59,216 nucleotides of DNA. Source: Parafrankia elaeagni (GTDB lineage Bacteria; Actinomycetota; Actinomycetes; Frankiales; Frankiaceae). The notes beneath the pieces are model-generated. The model made no database searches, was not told where the DNA came from, and was given only the letters and a program-made list of their open reading frames with translations. Position numbers and translations under genes: made by a program. Position 1 is the stretch's first letter. Each line of letters opens with the position of its first letter. Below are positions 10,001 to 21,983 of this stretch, piece by piece. The stretch is taken from positions 1 through 59,216 of the forward strand of contig NZ_KB893733.1 of the NCBI RefSeq assembly GCF_000374165.1. Direction: 5' to 3'.

Positions 10001-10617
10001 GATCACCTGTCTGCTACTCCAGACTTGTGGACCTCCTGCCGAGTGACATGACCTGTTACGGAATGGCTGCGTCAGCCCAGAGCGGGAGGCTGGCGATCAT
10101 GGATATCGCCCGGCAGTACCTCGCGATCCTGGAGAAGGAGGTGCCACCGGGCCCGGTTCACCTGGTGGGTTGGTCACTCGGTGGGGTTATCGCCTATGAA
10201 CTCGGGCGTCAGTGGCAGCATGAGGACAGAGAGCTGCGCCTCACCCTCTTGGATGCCCCGGCACCCATGGCCAGCGATCCGGATCGTGAGACCCGGTGGG
10301 ATTGGTTGCGGCGGAGCAACGGTGGACTCGCGCTGACCCTGACGGACGGGCGTCGGGAAAAGCAGGCAAGGGCCTTGGTCGATGCCTGCGATGCCTACCT
10401 GCCACCGTCGTCCACCACACCGATCAACATCGTCGTGGCGGCGGATCGGTCCACGGCGGAGGCCCGTGACCGCCTCTTCCGTCAGGGCCGTGCACTGGGT
10501 TGGGACCAGCACGCTCCCACCCGGGTGTATTCCACGCCTGGCGATCATTTCAGCCTGCTTGAGGATCCGCACGCCGCGGAGCTCGCCCGTCTGATTACCG
10601 CTCTCACCCCCAAGTGA
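7066..10617 (+). CDS. NRPS-like A-MT-A-T-TE enzyme with interrupted adenylation domain
   Basis: 1183 residues in one frame. Adenylation core 1-430: A3 HTSGSSGAPKG (155-165), A4 with Asp200 in TFDASLFE, A5 VYGPTEVALW (287-296), A7 YRTGDL (367-372), A8 GRVDRQIKVRGFRIEP. An embedded class I methyltransferase follows (LLEIGCGAG at 516-524, then ELLVNPAWFYRELP and RYRYDV up to about 695, typical of NRPS N-methyltransferases). The A domain then finishes with LPLHLRPS and ITDHGKVD (A10 Lys near 856). The carrier Ser is S909 in EGATSLQL. The thioesterase (about 955-1183) has GWSLGG with Ser1037, Asp1063 and His1161. No C domain or second carrier is present. A hand-aligned pocket code is about DAFTIGVLW(K); the first Asp implies an alpha-amino acid. 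The GTG start is preceded by AAAGGA. The likely product is an N-methylated amino acid or small derivative released by the TE. Confidence 0.9.
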   Translation: MSAASPAMPDVYVDRWAGMTPRAAAVVDRGRSHDWARLAADVSRLAHSCRRHGLGPGDVVLMTGVRSYEAVVTILALWRVGCVYTPVDAEDTSARTRQIIRGVGARAIIILSDRPVDDIGLMTLSYPDLMRQSWDDQPSHPVVFPRPSSAAYIIHTSGSSGAPKGVVNSREGLSRAVDSMRELHLHARDRVLHHLPLTFDASLFEISLALVSGAALCIAAPGVLPGRPLEEFLSTAGVSAVATTPSILRTLHAGRLRSVRTVITGGERCDASLVDDWASGRHFFNVYGPTEVALWTTFDEVFAGSPPSIGRPLPGLKLSIEDREGRVLNNGEQGELVVTGPNVALGYLDLAQTTAFFGVAGQGERRYRTGDLAVLRDDGRYQYLGRVDRQIKVRGFRIEPAEVEAVLGELPEVLQCHVMARPDNQGSLVAYVTPSAELVARTRYAGYIGAVRRMSDQEYNGRDDVAGKALDWCPPTEAEHNGWRSGRHGTTLPVSVVSEWLEASTLRVLAERPRSLLEIGCGAGLLGRRLLAASRSYVGVDVSEPGLDLFRSWLARNGRPPATLHALPAHDAWDVAAEDTDMVVLNSVVQYFPDATYLRTVLLRAASLFREQGVIYLGDLRDIRSAAAQLRFRGRLCEDATADEVSRTLREEQELLVNPAWFYRELPDHWRVLCRPRSGTRDTEMGRYRYDVTIFCPSPAADNSRVKEGTQTHDGWAYTADIPNRRLRDDALRDGDPSVVERTALLDPDDVTAHDRPGTTAIAVTSLTDHRLFDIVHAPLEADMRAVATFCHERNLQRASLALDAGRPVVTDPLGVAVGQELRATVRASAAARLPLHLRPSVVVPLRSFPITDHGKVDERKLAPEPASAQRTIAGRTPEERALAAAWEDVLGTTVPSFSALLSDEGATSLQLVELVDLLESQGYDFSVRDLLEDLPFDQTARLMAESGQRTTAGPRCIRMRNAKEAGGPHLIFVHALGGSPVCYSRLVDLLPSDMTCYGMAASAQSGRLAIMDIARQYLAILEKEVPPGPVHLVGWSLGGVIAYELGRQWQHEDRELRLTLLDAPAPMASDPDRETRWDWLRRSNGGLALTLTDGRREKQARALVDACDAYLPPSSTTPINIVVAADRSTAEARDRLFRQGRALGWDQHAPTRVYSTPGDHFSLLEDPHAAELARLITALTPK

Positions 10618-10750
10618 CCGCGCAGCGGGGCAGGCGAGAAGGCCGCAGGGCGACATGGTGTTGACGCTGGGCTCCCCGGGCCCCGGCGACCTCAGCCGAA
10701 CGCAGAGGTCGCTAACCGCCCGCGTCGATCGCGCTCGTCAGCAGACCACC

Positions 10751-11578
10751 TCAACGGACGAGCAGCACCACAGCCACGACAACACCCAGTATGACGACGG
10801 CGGTACGCAAAACGGTGGCGGGCAGGAGCCGGGCGGCGCGCGCGCCGAGTACACCGCCGCAGGCCGACGTCACCACCAGGATACCGGCGAACGCCCAGGA
10901 CACCTGTGCGGCAACCAGAAAGATCAAGACACCGACCGCGTTCACCCCGAAGGAGAGTAGCGTTTTGAGCGCATTCGTCCGCTGCAGCTCGTCGACCAGC
11001 AGGATACCGAGAACCCCCAGCAGAAGGACGCCGAGCCCCGCGCCGAAATAGGAACCGTAGACTCCCGCGACAAACACGCCGATTCTCGTCGGCCAGGTGA
11101 TGTCGTTCCCCGCGACAGCCGGCGTGACGGCGGTGGCCGACCTAGAGGCGGTGACCGATGCGGTAGAGGGTGCGGACGCCACCGTGGCCGCGCGCCGCCG
11201 GGCGACCACGGCGGCGAGCCGGGACTGCACCGCCAGGAGCAGACAGGCGGCCAGGACCAGGAACGGCACCGCCCTCTTGAAACCGTCGGACGGCGTGAGC
11301 AGAAGAACGATGGCGCCTACCAGGCCGCCGAACAACGCCGGGGGCGCCAGCGCCCGGAGCCGGTGGGCCTGACCGCGCAGTTCCCTGCGGTAGCCGAAAG
11401 CTCCGCCGGCGTACCCGGTGAGAAGACCGACCGAGGAGGTGATGTTGGCGGTGAGAGCCGGCATTCCGGTGGCGAGGAGCGCGGGGAAGGCGATCAGCGT
11501 CCCGCCGCCCGCGATGGCGTTGACCGCGCCCGCGAGCAGTCCGCCCCCCGCGACCAGAGCCGCGTCGGATGGTTCCAC
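10751..11578 (-). CDS. TauE/SafE family sulfite/anion exporter permease
   Basis: 275 residues with about eight hydrophobic segments arranged as two repeats, typical of TauE/SafE (PF01925), which move sulfite, sulfonates or other small anions across the inner membrane. The first repeat has GAVNAIAGGGTLIAFPALL with the conserved Asn and Gly-rich turn; the second has VAGVYGSYFGAGLGVLLLG. A polar Ala/Ser/Thr-rich cytoplasmic loop joins the halves. The GTG start is preceded by GGAGGA at about 4 nt and, just upstream of that, by a 13-bp inverted repeat. It converges on the NRPS gene and is probably not part of the cluster. Confidence 0.85.
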   Translation of the reverse strand: MEPSDAALVAGGGLLAGAVNAIAGGGTLIAFPALLATGMPALTANITSSVGLLTGYAGGAFGYRRELRGQAHRLRALAPPALFGGLVGAIVLLLTPSDGFKRAVPFLVLAACLLLAVQSRLAAVVARRRAATVASAPSTASVTASRSATAVTPAVAGNDITWPTRIGVFVAGVYGSYFGAGLGVLLLGVLGILLVDELQRTNALKTLLSFGVNAVGVLIFLVAAQVSWAFAGILVVTSACGGVLGARAARLLPATVLRTAVVILGVVVAVVLLVR

Positions 11579-11590
11579 AGGTCCTCCGTC

Positions 11591-11626
11591 GGGTCGTGAC
11601 GAGCCACCGACGACTCGTCACGACCC
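11591..11626. promoter_or_regulatory. perfect 13-bp inverted repeat upstream of the TauE gene
   Basis: The arms are GGGTCGTGACGAG (11591-11603) and CTCGTCACGACCC (11614-11626), separated by 10 nt. The repeat lies 3 nt from the Shine-Dalgarno sequence and 13 nt from the GTG of the exporter gene. It could be a dimeric repressor operator or, in the transcript, a 13-bp hairpin controlling ribosome access. It is not followed by a T run, so it is not an obvious terminator. Confidence 0.6.
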
Positions 11627-11787
11627 GCGGCGACGCGGCGTCCGTCGGAAGGCCGCCGACTTTACCCTGGTCCGAAGGAACCGCTCAAGCCAGGCATTGC
11701 GGCCCAGGTCACGGTCGTGTCAGCCGGAAGGCCCGGTGCGTGACGGAGACACCCGAAAACCCGACGGTGGTCAGAGTCGCGCCCTGG

Positions 11788-12243
11788 TCAGAGGTCGAAC
11801 TCCTCCGGGTTGATTCCCACCGCGAAGCACGCCTCGCGGACGATCGCCTGCTCGGTCTTGTCGAAGTTGCCGTCGGCGCCGCCGATCACGATCCCGATCT
11901 GGATCACCGCGCGCGCCTCGGTCGGCTTCTTCTTGACCTTGCCGATCTCCTGCAGGACGGACACCTTGCCGAAGTCGAAGTCGGCCTGCAGCTTGCCGAG
12001 GTAGTCGTTGAACCGGCGCTGGAGATCGTCCGCGGCGAAGTTGGACAGGACGTCGTTGCTGACGATCAACGAGGCTACCCGCTGGCGCTCGGCCGGGTCG
12101 ATGGTGCCGTCCGCGGCGGCGACGAGCGCGCACATCGCCATGCTCGCGTCCCGGAACGCGCCGCTCTTGAGGTCGTTCTTCTTCGCGTTGAGCTGGCCCT
12201 GCATGCTCTGCGCGGACTGTCGTAGCTGGTTCCAGATCGGCAC
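11788..12243 (-). CDS. TerB-like (tellurite resistance) family protein
   Basis: 151 residues, all-helical, matching TerB (PF05099). Paired acidic motifs appear as ALVAAADGTIDPAERQRV (about 40-57) and IGIVIGGADGNFDKTEQ (about 118-134); these D-G-x-(I/F)-D segments are the proposed metal-binding sites. A single stand-alone TerB is common in actinobacteria and does not by itself show tellurite resistance; it is usually linked to membrane or metal stress. The GTG start has AAGGAG 5 nt upstream. Its only same-strand neighbour upstream is the PLC-like membrane protein, 157 bp away. Confidence 0.85.
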   Translation of the reverse strand: MPIWNQLRQSAQSMQGQLNAKKNDLKSGAFRDASMAMCALVAAADGTIDPAERQRVASLIVSNDVLSNFAADDLQRRFNDYLGKLQADFDFGKVSVLQEIGKVKKKPTEARAVIQIGIVIGGADGNFDKTEQAIVREACFAVGINPEEFDL

Positions 12244-12280
12244 CTGTGCTCCTTTGCCGGTGGCGTGTCCGGTGTCGGTG

Positions 12281-12296
12281 GAGACCCTGCGGTCTC
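12281..12296. other. short inverted repeat between the PLC-like and TerB genes
   Basis: GAGACC (12281-12286), CTGC, GGTCTC (12291-12296) can form a 6-bp stem with a 4-nt loop. It lies 105 nt after the PLC-like stop and about 40 nt before the TerB start. It could be a weak terminator or part of an operator; no T tract follows. Confidence 0.25.
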
Positions 12297-12400
12297 TGAT
12301 ACGGATCAGGTCAGGGCCGGGCCCCGCCCGAGCCAGGTCAAGCGTCCCACGAGGTCAACGTGCGGCAATGGGGCAACGCTCCCCCGCCGCCCTGCCGCGA

Positions 12401-14803
12401 TCATCCCGCACCGTTCAGGCGGTCGATCGCCAGCGAGGCGTTGCCGATGTTCACGAAGTCGACGGCGATGAACGTCGGGCGCCGGCCCTGCGCGGACTCG
12501 CAGGCCCGCGCGCGGCCGAGGATGCTTTCGGCGCTGTTCGCGACCAGCGCCGCCTGCCGGCTCGGCGCCGCGTCCGTCACCCAGTGGTTGAGCAGGAGCA
12601 GCGGGGCGCCCGCGGAGCCGCGTTCCCGGGCGCAGCCGGTGAGTTTGTCCGTCGTGTCGATGGAGAACGGCGTGTCGGAGGCGTAGCGGTAGAAGCTGCG
12701 CAGGAAGGTTCCGGGCAGATCCTGGCTCTCGGTGAAGACGACGAGGCGCCGCCCGCTCTCGATCATCTCCCGCAGGCGGGGCCACCGCTCCCCCTCGGCG
12801 GGCGGCGTGACGACCAGGGGTGACAGGCCGGCCTGCGCCACCGCGCCGGCGATCTCCGGCGCGGGCACCTGGTCCTGGATGAGGAGGGTGACCACCTCGG
12901 TCGGGTTGCGGGCCATCCACTCCCCGACCCGGGCGAGCTCGGCGGAGAGCTCCAGGGCTCCGAGCTGACACAGGTTGTGACACAGCCACAGCCCCGGCCG
13001 CGACGACCGGGCGTTGCGGGTCAGCGGCTCGATCGCGGACCGGGTCGACGGCGGCAGGGTCGCGAGGACCGCGTCGACCTGCTCCGGTGTCGTCCAGTGG
13101 TGGACGTCGATCAGCAGGCCGCGCACGCCGAGATCAAGCTGGTGCACCAGCGACGGGTCCTGGGTCGGGCCGAGGAAGCGGTCCTCACTGGTCGCCATGG
13201 CGTTGTGGGCGGCGAGGTTGGTCACCTCGTCGTAGCGCCGGTCACACAGCACGGTCTGGCTGTTACACAGGTCGCGCGCGTTGGCCGCGGCGCCCGGGAA
13301 CGCGAGCCAGGTCAGCGCAGTCATCACCGGCACGGTCACCGCGAGGCCGGCGACCAGCCGGCGCCGGCGGCCCGCCTGGCTCCACGCCCGCGACACCCGC
13401 AGCAGGAACGCGGCGCCGAGGACCACCCCGCCGACGACCAGCGTCCAGCCGACGATGCGCAGGAAGTCGGCCTCGATGTCGCCGTAGGCGTGCCGGGAGA
13501 AGTCGGCGAGGACGGCGCCGGCACCCGGCGGCAGCGGGCCGCCAGGCTTCTCCAGCGCCAGCAGCGGGTTCGGCAGCGTGATCCGCAGGACGAGCCCGAG
13601 CAGGGCCGCCGCGACGCCGGCGGTGAGCACGGCGCCCGCCACCGCGCGGATCCGCGAGCGCCCGCGCGCGCCCGCGACCATGACGATGCCCGCCCCGATC
13701 AGCCCGACCAGCGCGAGCAGGGCCACCGTCAGCCCGTCGAGCGCCGCCGCCACGTCGTGCAGCCGGGACACGGCGCTGATCGCGGGTTCCTCGCGCAGGT
13801 CGGACAGCCGCAGCCCCAGGTCGAGCACGGCGCCGTCGGCGAGGTGCGTCTGGAGCTGGCCGATCGCCTGCTCGTCGCCCTGGAACAGCAGCGGGCCGAT
13901 CAGCGCCAGGGCGCCGGCGATGTTCCCGGACCGCAGGTCCGCACGCAGCGGGCCGGCCACCTCCTCGCGCTCGGCGGGCGGCAGCCGGCCGAGGACGGCG
14001 TCGACCACCCGGTCGGTGTCCTGCGCCGACAGCTCCATCGTGGGCAGGTCCGCAGGGGGGCGACCAGCCATGATCTCGTCGATGGCGGTCAGCACGGCAC
14101 GGGTGAACTCGGTCACGGACTCGACCCGGTAACTGGTTCCCGACCCGAGCTCACCGGCGATGTACCGGTTGGCGAGACCGGAGATGTTGCCGAAGATCGG
14201 GGTCAGGTCGACGCTGAAGGCCAGGTCGTCCTCACGCGCGGCCAGGTAGTCGACGACCCGCCGGATCTGCTCGTTGGTCATCTCCTCCACCGTCGACGGC
14301 GGGAGGACCGTCCGCAGGTTCGCGGTGACGAGCGTCGAGTCGATCGGCAGGCCGGAGAGCAGCCCGTCCACTGCCGGGTCGGGCAGGACCTCGGTGTAGA
14401 GGCGGTCGTAGGCGTCCGCCCGGCTCAGCGCCTGGGAGTAGAAGTCGGCGCTGAGCACCGTGGTGCGGGCAGTGGTCAGCACGACCACCGGTAGCCACAC
14501 CAGGGCGAGCAGCACGGCGAGGGCCCACTGCGCGGCCCGAAGCCGCTTTCCGCCCGTCGGCGGCTCGCCACCCGCGGCGCGCGGGCGGCCCGGGCTCCCG
14601 CCTCGCCGCGGCCGGCCCTGCGCGCTCTGCCCGCGGCCACCGCCACCAGCACCGGGCCCGGCCTGCCGGCGTGGTTCGGGAACCGCGGCTACCCCGGAGC
14701 CAGGCTCGACCGCGGGGCCGGGTGTCTCTGCCGAGAAGCTCCCGGCGGCGGGTTCAGGCGGCGTGGAGCGACGCAGGAGACGCCCACGGAGCCCAGAAGC
14801 CAT
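12401..14803 (-). CDS. polytopic membrane protein with C-terminal PI-PLC-like domain
   Basis: 800 residues. The first 90 are a low-complexity Pro/Gly/Arg-rich cytoplasmic tail, followed by a TM helix (about 92-112: ALAVLLALVWLPVVVLT) and a roughly 250-residue outside domain. Three or four TM helices lie between about 365 and 520, then a C-terminal domain (about 525-800) resembling the phosphatidylinositol-specific phospholipase C X-type barrel. Its landmarks are the first His in AAHNAMATS, LDLGVRGLLIDVHHW, and a second His in LCHNLCQLG, with a late LLLLNHWVT strand. Both His positions of the general acid/base pair seem present, so it may cleave glycerophosphodiesters outside the cell, but the substrate is unknown. 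The ATG at 14803 is the first in frame. It is monocistronic or loosely linked to TerB. Confidence 0.75.
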   Translation of the reverse strand: MASGLRGRLLRRSTPPEPAAGSFSAETPGPAVEPGSGVAAVPEPRRQAGPGAGGGGRGQSAQGRPRRGGSPGRPRAAGGEPPTGGKRLRAAQWALAVLLALVWLPVVVLTTARTTVLSADFYSQALSRADAYDRLYTEVLPDPAVDGLLSGLPIDSTLVTANLRTVLPPSTVEEMTNEQIRRVVDYLAAREDDLAFSVDLTPIFGNISGLANRYIAGELGSGTSYRVESVTEFTRAVLTAIDEIMAGRPPADLPTMELSAQDTDRVVDAVLGRLPPAEREEVAGPLRADLRSGNIAGALALIGPLLFQGDEQAIGQLQTHLADGAVLDLGLRLSDLREEPAISAVSRLHDVAAALDGLTVALLALVGLIGAGIVMVAGARGRSRIRAVAGAVLTAGVAAALLGLVLRITLPNPLLALEKPGGPLPPGAGAVLADFSRHAYGDIEADFLRIVGWTLVVGGVVLGAAFLLRVSRAWSQAGRRRRLVAGLAVTVPVMTALTWLAFPGAAANARDLCNSQTVLCDRRYDEVTNLAAHNAMATSEDRFLGPTQDPSLVHQLDLGVRGLLIDVHHWTTPEQVDAVLATLPPSTRSAIEPLTRNARSSRPGLWLCHNLCQLGALELSAELARVGEWMARNPTEVVTLLIQDQVPAPEIAGAVAQAGLSPLVVTPPAEGERWPRLREMIESGRRLVVFTESQDLPGTFLRSFYRYASDTPFSIDTTDKLTGCARERGSAGAPLLLLNHWVTDAAPSRQAALVANSAESILGRARACESAQGRRPTFIAVDFVNIGNASLAIDRLNGAG

Positions 14804-14910
14804 CGGTCATCCCCGACCTGTCACCGTGTCCGTCACTGACGGGTCCCAACTTATCCCGCATCTCCCGGTCCGAGATCACCTGACCGGTTTCGGGGCACGG
14901 GAAGGCCACC

Positions 14911-15510
14911 TCAGGGACGGCTGGCCCGTACCTCCGGGTGCGCCACGGCGGCGAGCACCTCCTCGATGCGGGCAGAGACCTCGTCCGGCGACCCGGAGCC
15001 GTCGACGCTGCGCAGCAGGCCCTGCTCCGCGTAGTGGCTGCGCAGCGGAGCCGTCTCCGCGGCGAAGACCTTCAGCCGCCGGCGCGCCGTCTGCTCGGTG
15101 TCGTCGCGGCGGCCCTCGGAGACGGCACGCCGGCTGATTCGCTCGAGCACCTCGTCCTCGCCGACCACGAGGTCGACCACGAGGTCGAGCGGGCCGCAGG
15201 AGGCGCCGAGCATCCGGTCCAGCGCCTCGGCCTGGGGCACCGTCCGCGGGAAGCCGTCGAGCAGGAAGCCCACCTCGCAGTCGACGCTGGTGGTGAGGCG
15301 CTCCGCGACCATGTCGAGCACGATCTCGTCAGGGACCAGCTCGCCGGCCCGGACGTAGTGCTCGGCCCGGCGGCCCAGCGCCGTACCGGCGGAGATCTGC
15401 TGGTCGAAGAGCTGACCTGTCGAGATCGCCGGGACACCGTGCCGCGCGCTGATGCGGGCGGCCTGGGTTCCCTTGCCTGCGCCGGGCGGACCAAGCAGCA
15501 CGAGCCTCAT
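14911..15510 (-). CDS. adenylate kinase-like nucleoside monophosphate kinase (paralogue)
   Basis: 199 residues. It has the adenylate kinase P-loop GPPGAGKGTQ (7-16), the NMP-binding STG, the core DGFPRTVPQ, and a short LID (GRRDDTEQTARRRL), so it should transfer phosphate between ATP and a nucleoside monophosphate in the cytosol. However, the usual STGDxxR of Adk reads STGQLFD here: both the Asp and the AMP-phosphate-binding Arg are replaced. Actinobacteria normally have their main adk in the ribosomal spc operon, so this is probably a second kinase with altered acceptor specificity. The start at 15510 is chosen over an upstream ATG because MRLVLLGPPG is the canonical N-terminus. It lies 239 bp downstream of gltD on the same strand. 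Confidence 0.8.
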   Translation of the reverse strand: MRLVLLGPPGAGKGTQAARISARHGVPAISTGQLFDQQISAGTALGRRAEHYVRAGELVPDEIVLDMVAERLTTSVDCEVGFLLDGFPRTVPQAEALDRMLGASCGPLDLVVDLVVGEDEVLERISRRAVSEGRRDDTEQTARRRLKVFAAETAPLRSHYAEQGLLRSVDGSGSPDEVSARIEEVLAAVAHPEVRASRP

Positions 15511-15749
15511 GGCCAGCACGTTACCGGCAGTTGAGCATGCGGTAGCCGCACGGGAGGAGACCGCCGCCCCCGGACCGGATCCGAGGCGCTCCGACACACC
15601 CTGCTCATCCGGGCGTGAGCACGGCGTATCGGCCGATCTCCCCGGCCGGGACCCGGCCGGGGATCACCCCGCGGGGACGGCGGGGACGCCCGGACAGGTG
15701 GAGCCAGATGGCAGGGCCGGCCGTCTGGACCCGGCCGACCGGCGGTAGC

Positions 15750-17195
15750 TCAGGGACGGCGGGTGGGCAGAATCGGCGCGGGCAGGTCGGTCGACCCGGT
15801 CAGGTAGCGGTCGACAGCCGACGCCGCCGACCGTCCTTCGGCGATCGCCCAGACGATCAGCGACTGGCCCCGGCCCATGTCGCCGGCGACGAACACTCCG
15901 GGGACAGAGGTCGACCAGCCGAGGTCGCGGGCCACGTTGCCGCGCGCGTCCAGCTCGACGCCGAGCTGCTCCAGCAGCCCGGCCCGGTCCGGCCCGACGA
16001 AGCCCATCGCCAGCAGCACCAGGTCGCACGGCAGCTCGATGTCGGTGCCCTCGACCTTCTGGAAGCGGCCGTCGACCATCGCGACCTCGTGCATGAGCAA
16101 CGCCCGCACGTTGCCCTCGTCGTCGCCGAGGAACCGCTCGGTGGACACGGCGAAGACCCGCTCGCCGCCCTCCTCGTGCGCGCTGGAGACCCGGTAGATG
16201 ATCGGGAACGACGGCCACGGGTTCGCCGGCGGCCGGCTGGCCGGCGGCCGGGGCATGATCTCGAGCTGGTGGACGGAGGCGGCGCCCTGGCGCAGCGAGG
16301 TTCCCAGGCAGTCCGCCCCGGTGTCACCGCCGCCGATGATCACGACCCGCTTCCCGGCGGCGGAGATGGTCGTCTCGGCCAGGTCCCCCTGCTGGACCCG
16401 GTTCGCGGGGACCAGGAACTCCATCGCGAGGTGGATGCCCCTGAACTCGCGCCCGGGCACGGGCAGGTCGCGGCCCACCGTCGACCCACCGGCGAGGACC
16501 ACCGCGTCGTAGGAGGAGCGCAGCTCGTCCGCGGTGATGTCGACACCGACGTTGCAGGACGTGACGAACGAGGTGCCCTCGGCCTCCATCTGGGCGAGCC
16601 GGGTGTCGAGGACCCGCTTCTCCATCTTGAACTCGGGGATGCCGTAGCGGAGCAGCCCGCCCACCCGGTCCGCACGCTCGTAGACGACCACCTCGTGGCC
16701 GGCGCGGGTGAGCTGCTGGGCGGCGGCCAGACCGGCCGGCCCGGAGCCGACCACCGCGACCCGCCGGCCGGTCCGCGCGGACGGCGGGATCGGTACCACC
16801 GTCCCGTCCGCGAGGGCGCGGTCGATGATGGTGACCTCGATCTGCTTGATCGTCACCGGGTCGTCGCCGATCCCCAGCACGCAGGCCGCCTCGCAGGGGG
16901 CCGGGCACAGCCGCCCGGTGAACTCCGGGAAGTTGTTCGTCGCGTGCAGTCGCTCGATGGCGTCGGTCCAGTCCGACCGCCGGGCGAGGTCGTTCCACTC
17001 GGGGATGATGTTCCCGAGCGGGCAGCCCTGGTGGCAGAACGGGATGCCGCAGTCCATGCACCGGCCCGCCTGGTCACGCAGCGCCGGCTCCGGGAACGGC
17101 TCGTACACCTCGCGCCAGTCGGTGATGCGCACGTCCACCGGCCGGCGGGTGGGCAGCTCCCGGCGGTGCTTGAGAAAGCCAGTCGGGTCAGCCAT
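15750..17195 (-). CDS. gltD: glutamate synthase small subunit
   Basis: 481 residues, the normal length for the NADPH-dependent GOGAT beta subunit, which passes electrons from NADPH through FAD and 4Fe-4S clusters to the large subunit. The N-terminus carries the cysteine cluster CMDCGIPFCHQGCPLGN, with a second set in LCPAPCEAACVLG. The FAD dinucleotide fold is VAVVGSGPAGLAAAQQL, and the NADPH fold is VVIIGGGDTGADCLG. The C-terminus ends in GVFVAGDMGRGQSLIVWAI. The ATG at 17195 is supported by AGGAG 5 nt upstream. It follows gltB by about 195 bp in the same direction. Confidence 0.97.
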   Translation of the reverse strand: MADPTGFLKHRRELPTRRPVDVRITDWREVYEPFPEPALRDQAGRCMDCGIPFCHQGCPLGNIIPEWNDLARRSDWTDAIERLHATNNFPEFTGRLCPAPCEAACVLGIGDDPVTIKQIEVTIIDRALADGTVVPIPPSARTGRRVAVVGSGPAGLAAAQQLTRAGHEVVVYERADRVGGLLRYGIPEFKMEKRVLDTRLAQMEAEGTSFVTSCNVGVDITADELRSSYDAVVLAGGSTVGRDLPVPGREFRGIHLAMEFLVPANRVQQGDLAETTISAAGKRVVIIGGGDTGADCLGTSLRQGAASVHQLEIMPRPPASRPPANPWPSFPIIYRVSSAHEEGGERVFAVSTERFLGDDEGNVRALLMHEVAMVDGRFQKVEGTDIELPCDLVLLAMGFVGPDRAGLLEQLGVELDARGNVARDLGWSTSVPGVFVAGDMGRGQSLIVWAIAEGRSAASAVDRYLTGSTDLPAPILPTRRP

Positions 17196-17390
17196 GCCGC
17201 TCCTGTCGGTTCCATGTGGCCGCTGTGGCGTCTCCGCCCGGCGACCCGGCGGGCCCGGCCTGGTGCCGGGTCGCCGGAGCCGCGCGTGCTCGGCCGTTCT
17301 GGTCAGTCCTGGTCGTGTCTCGTCTGGCTGGTCGGGCTGTCCGTCCTGAGTGGACAGCCCGACCATCGGTCGGTGCCCGCGGCGACCGGG

Positions 17391-21983
<4,593 letters not shown>

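Noticed and set aside
11569-12225. + strand open frame covering the TerB gene
   Set aside because: It is rich in Leu/Val/Arg shadow codons with no family; TerB on the other strand is clear.
11788-12243. Tellurite resistance operon
   Set aside because: Only a lone TerB-like protein is present, without TerC, TerD, TerZ or other partners.
12977-14494. Long + strand open frame opposite the PLC-like gene
   Set aside because: A GC-driven shadow; the - strand protein has domains and TM helices.
14865-14887. Inverted repeat CCGGTC-N11-GACCGG upstream of the PLC-like gene
   Set aside because: 6-bp GC-only arms with an 11-nt gap are expected by chance in this composition.
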